Source: Clostridiales bacterium
GTDB taxonomy: Bacteria > Bacillota > Clostridia > Christensenellales > CAG-138
DNA length: 10,444 bases
Assembly: GCA_031270585.1 (NCBI GenBank)
Contig: JAISXK010000103.1
Coordinates: 1 to 10,444, forward strand
Reading direction: 5' to 3'
Shown: positions 6,411 to 10,444 of the stretch, piece after piece
Layout: every line of letters begins with the position of its first letter
Numbering within the stretch: the first letter of the stretch is position 1
Position numbers and translations under genes: made by a program
Notes under the pieces: model-generated
Database searches by the model: none
Told to the model about the DNA's origin: nothing
Seen by the model: the letters and a program-made list of their open reading frames with translations, nothing else

Positions 6411-6450
6411 ACAATAAAAGGGGCCGCCGGAGCAGCGCAGGCAACCCTTT
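6411..6450 (-). terminator. Terminator of the acyltransferase gene
   Basis: On the minus strand, AAAGGG and GCC (complement of 6440-6450, with a 2-nt bulge between them) pair with GGC and CCCTTT (complement of 6417-6425). The U-rich TTTTATTGTTTT follows. The hairpin starts 5 nt after the stop codon of the acyltransferase gene. Confidence 0.65.
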
Positions 6451-6455
6451 AACCT

Positions 6456-7370
6456 TTACCAGGCGTTTATAACCTTGGAGTGCCGAAAAAAGAAATCCAT
6501 CTGATTGATTAGCTTTGATATATGCCCAAAATCAAGGGCGCGATGATCAAATACGATACAGAAGGGAATTATTTTTCGAGAAATAATCTGTGAATCCAGA
6601 ATGACCGGCTTATGCTGCAACGCCCCTATGCCAACAGCCAATACCTGCGGCGACACCAAATCAATGAGAACCGGCGAACCAGCCGTACCGCGCACGGAAG
6701 CCCCTAAATTAGAAACGGTAACGGTGCCCATGTTTATATCATCGGTACAAAGGCGCAAATCATCTTCTGTGTTTTTATATTTGTCCTTTTCCTTTTTTGA
6801 AAATTTCTTCAATCTGTCCCTGCCGAATTTTAGCCCTAAAAAGCGCCCCATGGGATGAAAAAAATCGCCGCGTTTCATGTGTTCAAACGTGTCTTTGAGG
6901 CCAACCTTCAAAAGGGTTATGCCGGTGTTCGTAGTATTTATCCTGATCATTAATTTTTTGATATGCTTTTCAATTTCCGCTAACGATTTTGCTCCGCAAT
7001 CTGGTATTTTAACGGTTATCGCCTCTTTATTTGGCAATAACACGGGCGTGTTAACATCTATGCCGTTTATAATTTTTATATGCCCGGAACAGAACCATTT
7101 ATTAAAAGAAATATGCGCGTTTAAACGCGGCTCAGCCTTTATACTCTCAACGATGATTTTTATTACTATCGTATTGAACGATATTTTTTCCTCATCGTTT
7201 TTACCGTCGTTTAATAATTGAAACGCGTCGAGCAATTCGGTCGCGTCCGCTTCATAAACATAAGCCACATGGGGAGCTTTCCATCCAAAACTGGTGCTGG
7301 ATGAAACGATTTTCCGCAGTATATCAAATGAGAGCGATCTGTCTTTTTCCGTATTCGGTATTTTTTTCAT
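6456..7370 (-). CDS. Free-standing 2-oxoacid dehydrogenase acyltransferase (E2) catalytic-domain protein
   Basis: The 304-residue protein is built like the catalytic domain of E2 acyltransferases and chloramphenicol acetyltransferase. GTVTVSNLGA (215-224) is the conserved E2 strand, and FDHRALDFG (274-282) holds the catalytic His276 and Asp280. In the usual DHRxxDG motif the glycine is replaced by Phe281. There is no lipoyl domain and no E1/E3-binding domain, and no E1 or E3 gene is nearby. It may be a CoA-dependent acyltransferase acting on an unknown acceptor, or a paralogue with another role. A Lys-rich linker (residues 181-200) is notable. Its base use is unlike its neighbours: I count 22 G+C in 6961-7020, against 44 in 8341-8400 of the adjacent gene. 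This suggests recent acquisition. Confidence 0.8.
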   Translation of the reverse strand: MKKIPNTEKDRSLSFDILRKIVSSSTSFGWKAPHVAYVYEADATELLDAFQLLNDGKNDEEKISFNTIVIKIIVESIKAEPRLNAHISFNKWFCSGHIKIINGIDVNTPVLLPNKEAITVKIPDCGAKSLAEIEKHIKKLMIRINTTNTGITLLKVGLKDTFEHMKRGDFFHPMGRFLGLKFGRDRLKKFSKKEKDKYKNTEDDLRLCTDDINMGTVTVSNLGASVRGTAGSPVLIDLVSPQVLAVGIGALQHKPVILDSQIISRKIIPFCIVFDHRALDFGHISKLINQMDFFFRHSKVINAW

Positions 7371-7387
7371 AAACTACGCCCCGTCAG

Positions 7388-7419
7388 GTATAGTATATAC
7401 GCATTTACCAATTGGTCAA
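7388..7419 (-). promoter_or_regulatory. Acyltransferase promoter overlaid by two palindromes
   Basis: Minus-strand TTGACC (complement of 7414-7419) and TATACT (complement of 7392-7397) are 16 bp apart; each matches the consensus in 5 of 6 positions. The -35 is embedded in a 16-bp palindrome (7404-7419) with core ACCAATTGGT and one mismatched pair. The -10 is embedded in GTATA-GTA-TATAC (7388-7400). The leader is only about 15 nt. Such an arrangement suits direct repression by a dimeric regulator of MarR or TetR type, but no regulator gene is in view. Confidence 0.65.
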
Positions 7420-7492
7420 TACAATCCGCCGGCGCGTGTTTTGGGTTTTTTACTGATAACAGAACGGGAATACGAAAGGCAAAATTCAAGCG

Positions 7493-7524
7493 GCGCAAAA
7501 AGGTTACACGATAAAGTTTTGCGC
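7493..7524. repeat. 8-bp inverted repeat in the reductase-acyltransferase gap
   Basis: GCGCAAAA (7493-7500) and TTTTGCGC (7517-7524) are perfect complements separated by 16 bp. The site is about 75-105 bp upstream of the acyltransferase -35 box. No T tract follows. It may be a regulator binding site or a weak structure at the 3' end of the reductase message. The rest of 7420-7600 holds no gene I can support. Confidence 0.4.
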
Positions 7525-7609
7525 GAACGCGGCGGCGCCGGTAAAAGAGATAAGATCAAACGCGGGGGTGTGGCGGCGATTACGTTTACGCCGCGCCGGA
7601 CAAGGCCCG

Positions 7610-7635
7610 GGCCCGGATATGCGTATACCCGGGCC
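7610..7635 (-). terminator. Strong hairpin after the reductase stop codon
   Basis: On the minus strand, GGCCCGGGTAT pairs with ATATCCGGGCC around ACGC: 11 pairs including one G-U. It begins 26 nt after the reductase stop. A second GC hairpin, GCGGCG/CGCCGC, lies just beyond (7573-7594). No U tract follows either, so they probably act as 3'-end stabilisers or an incomplete terminator. Confidence 0.5.
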
Positions 7636-7661
7636 GCCGCGCCGTTCGTTCTATTGCGTGG

Positions 7662-9893
7662 TTATTGGGCTTTTGCCGCGTTTTCGCCCGCTATTTTACC
7701 GGAAACGATGATCTCCAGAATAGCGTTCGCGCCAAGCCGGTTCCCCGCGAAAAAGCCGCCGGTTACTTCGCCCGCCGCATACAGGCCGGGGATGACATCG
7801 CCGGCGGCGGAAAGCACATGCCGGCCGGTATCTACAGTCAGACCGCCCATTGTATGATGCGTGGACGGAGCCATAAACCTGACCTGTAACCGGCCTATTT
7901 TATAGGTTTCAGGCAGGTAATTGCCGTTCGCATCCTGCTCGCAATCGCCGATGGTGCCGCGATAACCAGACTTTGCCGGCTGGGAAGGCGTATCCGAAGC
8001 GCCGATGATAAAGGCGTCGTATTCCGTGATCGTCTGCCGCAGCACTTCTTCATCAATCTCCAACAGGGCGGCAACCTCGCTTAGCGTGCCTACCGTTACC
8101 CGGCTTTGATCAAAGTTGGGATCAGCTTCAACCCCGGCATTGGCGATTTCCACATATACGCCGTTTTCCGCGCCGTAATCAAACGCCCCCTGAGAAAGCA
8201 CATCCCTTTCCGCCGCCTCGTCAACGTAGCGTTTGCCTGCGTTGGGAGTACCCGCCGGGCTGATGTAGATGACGTTTTCGCCGGTGCCGCCGGCAAGATT
8301 GCCGTTATCCACCCAGCCAAGGGGCATTAACTGCGTCCATTCCATGCCGACCACGCCGGCGCCCGCCGCCTGGCCCATCACAATGCCCTCGCCTTGCGAC
8401 AGGTTGCGGTTGGTGGTAAGGATGCGGTTGGTCAGATACTTTTCATCCCAATAGTCATTCGTATCCATCACCATCTGGACATTCGCGGCATAACCGCCGG
8501 TTGTGATAATCACGCCCTTATTCGCGGTAATCTCCACTTCCGTGCCATCATGCTGCACGGCTTTTACGCCGGTCACGCGGCCATTTTCCACCATCAGCTC
8601 TTTGGCGGTGGTACGCAGCATGATGCTGTTCTTTTCGTTGGCGCTGAGCAACGTGTTCCTGGGTACCATGAAGTAAGCGCCCCATTTGTTTTCATACATC
8701 TGGCCATCCACTACGCCGCCGGCCATAACATTGACGCGCTGCCACATGCAGCCTATCAGCGTGATTTGCATACTGTTCACGAATACAGATCCCTGACTGA
8801 TCAGCCACGGTTTCACATTGAGCGCCTCTTCGCACATTTGCTTGACCAGATCAAAATCGCTGGCGATCCATCTGTCCTTCCCGCCATTCAAACGCAGGCC
8901 GCCGTAATAGGTCTGGAAAATGTGCAGCTCTATGGTGCTAAAGAGCGTGAGATCCGTTTCCCTGGCGCCGGCCTTTATTTTGGCGTCCGCCCATTTCAGA
9001 TAGTCGCGGATCTGCCCCTTCAGCGTTTGCAGGGTGGGTAAATACGCGGCGTGTACGCCCCGCTCCGGAAGACGATAGTCGTTCACATCTTTGATGGCGG
9101 AAGCATCTTCCACCGTCTCATCGAAAGGCTCCTCGCTCCAATCAAGAATCATGCGCAGCGTATCCAACCTGCCAACGTCCATCTTCATTTTGGGAACCGT
9201 CTCGCCCGTCACCTCGTACACGGCTTCGGCCGCCTCCGGGTCGTCCGGATTCCAGGCGAGAGATGGCTCCGCAGACTGGAACGGGCCGCCCGCCACAATG
9301 GTATTACCGCCAATCTCGGCCATTTTTTCAATTACCAATACGGTAGCGCCATTTTGCGCCGCAGCGGCCGCCGCAGCCATACCCGCGCCGCCCGCGCCTA
9401 CGACCACCACATCATACGTGTCCACAATCTTCTCTCCGGGCGTTTTCGCGTATGGCTTCGCGCCCTTGCGCAACGCGTTTACGTCCGCTCCGGCCTGCTC
9501 AGCCGCCTGCTCTACCGCGCTTTTCACCGCAAAGCTCGTAAATGTGGCGCCGGATACCGCATCTATGCCGGTGGAAGTATACGCCATGATATCCTGAAAC
9601 AGGATATCATAGGCAATGTCGCCTACATGCTCCGTTTCTTTTGACGCGGTTACCTGGATATCCGTGATCGCGTCCTCAGAGAAGGTAACATCCATGGCGA
9701 TCTCGCCATTATAGCCCGTACCGGTGCCGGAATACGTGCCTGCCGTGAATTTAATGCCGCCTTCGTCCTGCACGGGCGGGCTTGTTGGCTGCGCGGGGGC
9801 CGCAGGGTCCTGTTGCGCCGGCTGCTGCGTACAGGCCGACAACGCGAGCAACAACGTAAGCGCCAACGTCAACAATATGCGGATCTTTTTCAT
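7662..9893 (-). CDS. Flavinylated FAD-dependent reductase lipoprotein (fumarate/urocanate reductase superfamily)
   Basis: The 743-residue protein starts with a lipoprotein signal (charged KKIR, hydrophobic core, LSAC with Cys21) and a Pro/Gln-rich tether, so it should be anchored outside the membrane. An FMN-binding domain follows (about 47-135). Its motif DAVSGATFT (111-119) makes Thr119 the expected site of covalent FMN attachment by ApbE. The FAD-binding domain opens with VVVGAGGAG (163-171) and Glu189. Catalytic-type residues are present: Arg563 in AERD, His680 in HHTMGG and Arg719 in GNRLG, matching the positions of the Shewanella fumarate reductase acid Arg402, His504 and Arg545. The place of its substrate His365 reads TTNRNLS, so the substrate may not be fumarate. 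AGGAGG (9901-9906) supports the start. No heme motif is seen. Confidence 0.92.
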   Translation of the reverse strand: MKKIRILLTLALTLLLALSACTQQPAQQDPAAPAQPTSPPVQDEGGIKFTAGTYSGTGTGYNGEIAMDVTFSEDAITDIQVTASKETEHVGDIAYDILFQDIMAYTSTGIDAVSGATFTSFAVKSAVEQAAEQAGADVNALRKGAKPYAKTPGEKIVDTYDVVVVGAGGAGMAAAAAAAQNGATVLVIEKMAEIGGNTIVAGGPFQSAEPSLAWNPDDPEAAEAVYEVTGETVPKMKMDVGRLDTLRMILDWSEEPFDETVEDASAIKDVNDYRLPERGVHAAYLPTLQTLKGQIRDYLKWADAKIKAGARETDLTLFSTIELHIFQTYYGGLRLNGGKDRWIASDFDLVKQMCEEALNVKPWLISQGSVFVNSMQITLIGCMWQRVNVMAGGVVDGQMYENKWGAYFMVPRNTLLSANEKNSIMLRTTAKELMVENGRVTGVKAVQHDGTEVEITANKGVIITTGGYAANVQMVMDTNDYWDEKYLTNRILTTNRNLSQGEGIVMGQAAGAGVVGMEWTQLMPLGWVDNGNLAGGTGENVIYISPAGTPNAGKRYVDEAAERDVLSQGAFDYGAENGVYVEIANAGVEADPNFDQSRVTVGTLSEVAALLEIDEEVLRQTITEYDAFIIGASDTPSQPAKSGYRGTIGDCEQDANGNYLPETYKIGRLQVRFMAPSTHHTMGGLTVDTGRHVLSAAGDVIPGLYAAGEVTGGFFAGNRLGANAILEIIVSGKIAGENAAKAQ
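9586..9610. repeat. Perfect 11-bp inverted repeat inside the reductase gene
   Basis: ATGATATCCTG (9586-9596) and CAGGATATCAT (9600-9610) are perfect complements around AAA. The bases encode YDILFQDIM in the FMN-binding domain (about residues 95-103). As RNA this is a very stable tight hairpin about 290 nt into the coding region. Confidence 0.6.
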
Positions 9894-9914
9894 GTCTTTT
9901 CCTCCTGTTGGTTC

Positions 9915-9942
9915 TTTATGATTTACCGGTGCGACGTAACAA
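9915..9942 (-). promoter_or_regulatory. Weak candidate promoter of the reductase gene
   Basis: Minus-strand TTGTTA (complement of 9937-9942) and CATAAA (complement of 9915-9920) are 16 bp apart, each 4 of 6 against the consensus. Initiation would leave only about 15 nt before the ATG. It conflicts with the leader-peptide reading of the same bases, which would need an upstream promoter. Confidence 0.25.
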
Positions 9943-9966
9943 ATGGAACGTCAAGGTATCCCGCAC
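9916..9966 (-). CDS. Possible 16-residue leader peptide upstream of the reductase
   Basis: A near-perfect ribosome binding site GAGGAGG (complement of 9973-9979) is 6 nt before a GTG. The frame encodes MRDTLTFHLLRRTGKS and stops 22 nt before the reductase ATG. The strong site with no longer ORF is the only reason to propose it. The short product has no recognisable family. It could be a regulatory leader or a fortuitous site. Confidence 0.3.
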   Translation of the reverse strand: MRDTLTFHLLRRTGKS

Positions 9967-10008
9967 CGTATACCTCCTCACGCATCGCGCGCCCGCCGGG
10001 CGTTTTGA

Positions 10009-10025
10009 TTGTAAACTGTTTACAA
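10009..10025 (-). promoter_or_regulatory. 17-bp operator-like palindrome
   Basis: TTGTAAACTGTTTACAA is a perfect 8+1+8 palindrome about 115 bp upstream of the reductase start and 13 bp from the left recombination-type site. It resembles a cre/LacI-family operator with one extra central base. Its TTGT/ACAA ends also recall Rex sites, although those are 18 bp. The minus strand across it contains TACAAT, a 5-of-6 -10 box without a -35, so an activator- or repressor-controlled start is possible. Confidence 0.55.
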
Positions 10026-10038
10026 AAACCTCTGCGGT

Positions 10039-10074
10039 GGTAATGTAACAAATTCGGCAAAGTGTTACATTGCC
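10039..10074. repeat. Left 36-bp recombination-type site (IRL)
   Basis: The site consists of GGTAATGTAACA, core AATTCGGCAAAG, and TGTTACATTGCC. The outer 12-mers are inverted copies of each other with a single mismatch (T10041), and the core is asymmetric. It matches the reverse complement of the right site in 35 of 36 bases. The arm-core-arm plan is that of tyrosine-recombinase crossover sites such as loxP or FRT, although their spacers are 8 bp. Confidence 0.8.
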
Positions 10075-10178
10075 GTGGAATGCGCCTGTTTTGGCGCAAA
10101 CGGCGAAGGGTGTTCGCTTTAGAAAAAAGCGTAACGGCAAAACGGGGCGGAAAACCCATTTAAAAACAACAGCAAACA
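10075..10178. other. 104-bp putative invertible segment
   Basis: This segment is bounded by the two oppositely oriented 36-bp sites. It contains two hairpins: TGCGCC/GGCGCA (10081-10098) and CGCTTT/AAAGCG (10115-10131). I searched both strands for paired -35 and -10 boxes and found none that is convincing. If it switches expression, it does so through a non-consensus promoter, hairpins or regulator sites. No ORF is credible in it. Confidence 0.6.
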
Positions 10179-10214
10179 GGCAATGTAACACTTTGCCGAA
10201 TTTGTTACATTGCC
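10179..10214. repeat. Right 36-bp recombination-type site (IRR)
   Basis: The site consists of GGCAATGTAACA, core CTTTGCCGAATT, and TGTTACATTGCC. Its outer 12-mers are perfect inverted repeats. Its core is the reverse complement of the left core, so the two sites point in opposite directions, the geometry that gives inversion rather than excision. It ends 16 bp before the recombinase ribosome binding site. Confidence 0.8.
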
Positions 10215-10244
10215 CTTTTCCATAAGTCAAAGGAGGATGCCGTT

Positions 10245-10444
10245 ATGTCAGCTACCCAACCCATTCGTAATAAAAACCATGTGCGCGAACTCGCGGGATA
10301 CTACCTCAAGCGCGGCGAACTCAGAAACCATCTTTTAATCGTGATGGGCGTGCACACCGCCTTGCGCATCAGCGACCTACTGCGCCTGACGTGGGACGAC
10401 GTGTACGATTTCGACTCCGCCAAGCTGCGCCAAAGCGTCGCCGT
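10245..10444 (+). CDS. Short tyrosine recombinase, N-terminal part (runs off the window)
   Basis: Sixty-six complete codons are visible. AGGAGG (10231-10236) lies 8 nt before the ATG. GVHTALRISDLLRLTWDDV (residues 35-53) is the box I region of tyrosine recombinases, with Arg41 as the first catalytic arginine. It occurs only about 40 residues from the start, so there is no separate N-terminal core-binding domain. This short layout is known from FimB/FimE-type inversion recombinases of about 200 residues. The other catalytic residues (Lys, HxxR, His/Trp, Tyr) lie beyond the window and cannot be checked. The adjoining pair of inverted sites is the probable substrate. With the right site only 16 bp from the ribosome binding site, its promoter must lie inside the site or the segment. 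Confidence 0.88.
   Translation, partial: MSATQPIRNKNHVRELAGYYLKRGELRNHLLIVMGVHTALRISDLLRLTWDDVYDFDSAKLRQSVA

Noticed and set aside
7294..7857. 187-codon plus-strand frame over the reductase-acyltransferase gap
   Set aside because: It overlaps the ends of two solid minus-strand genes and contains the palindromic promoter region; its translation has no recognisable features.
10009..10025. Assigning the palindrome firmly to Rex or CcpA
   Set aside because: Its length (17 bp) and centre do not match the 18-bp Rex or the CG-centred cre consensus, so only a resemblance is reported.
10039..10214. Paired 36-bp inverted repeats as a transposon or a simple terminator
   Set aside because: The repeats enclose only 104 bp, not the recombinase gene, and no flanking target duplication is obvious. 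No U tract follows for termination. The internal arm-core-arm symmetry fits crossover sites better.

Overview
The window looks like chromosomal DNA from an anaerobic member of the Bacillota, most likely class Clostridia. The evidence is Shine-Dalgarno sites close to AGGAGG, a gene order resembling the Bacillus subtilis yaaO-tmk-yaaQ-yaaR-holB-ricT neighbourhood, a small clostridial 2[4Fe-4S] ferredoxin, a DUF3842 protein and an exported flavin-dependent reductase. The DNA is mostly GC-rich, with AT-rich exceptions at about 97-350 and in the acyltransferase gene at 6456-7370. I cannot name a species.

Left end (1-900). The start of an unidentified minus-strand gene is followed by an AT-rich spacer. 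Next comes a minus-strand tRNA-Asn(GTT) with an encoded CCA and an adjoining intrinsic terminator. Upstream of the tRNA lie three increasingly degraded tandem copies of its 5' part (acceptor 5' strand, D arm, anticodon-arm remnant). A minus-strand promoter lies before the array, so the copies and the tRNA may be made as one precursor. A well-formed sigma-A promoter (809-837) faces right.

Plus-strand gene run (906-5772). It holds a YaaO-like Orn/Lys/Arg decarboxylase-family protein, a HAD phosphatase, holB (DNA polymerase III delta' subunit) and ricT (PSP1-domain protein with an unusually long basic tail). A separately promoted ferredoxin gene, only 56 codons long, follows. The HAD gene sits where thymidylate kinase is found in B. 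subtilis.

Minus-strand block (5887-9893). In transcription order this is a flavinylated, FAD-dependent reductase lipoprotein, a free-standing AT-rich 2-oxoacid-dehydrogenase-type acyltransferase domain protein with its own palindrome-covered promoter, and a DUF3842 protein. The reductase is probably an extracytoplasmic terminal reductase of the fumarate/urocanate reductase superfamily with an altered substrate pocket.

Right end (9894-10444). The divergent region between the reductase and a short tyrosine recombinase gene contains two 36-bp sites in inverted orientation (35/36 identical) flanking 104 bp. Each site has perfect or near-perfect 12-bp inverted arms around an asymmetric 12-bp core, the architecture of a tyrosine-recombinase crossover site. 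This is the best candidate for an undescribed system: a small invertible DNA switch encoded beside its own recombinase. The reductase side of the region also has a 17-bp operator-like palindrome and a possible leader peptide.
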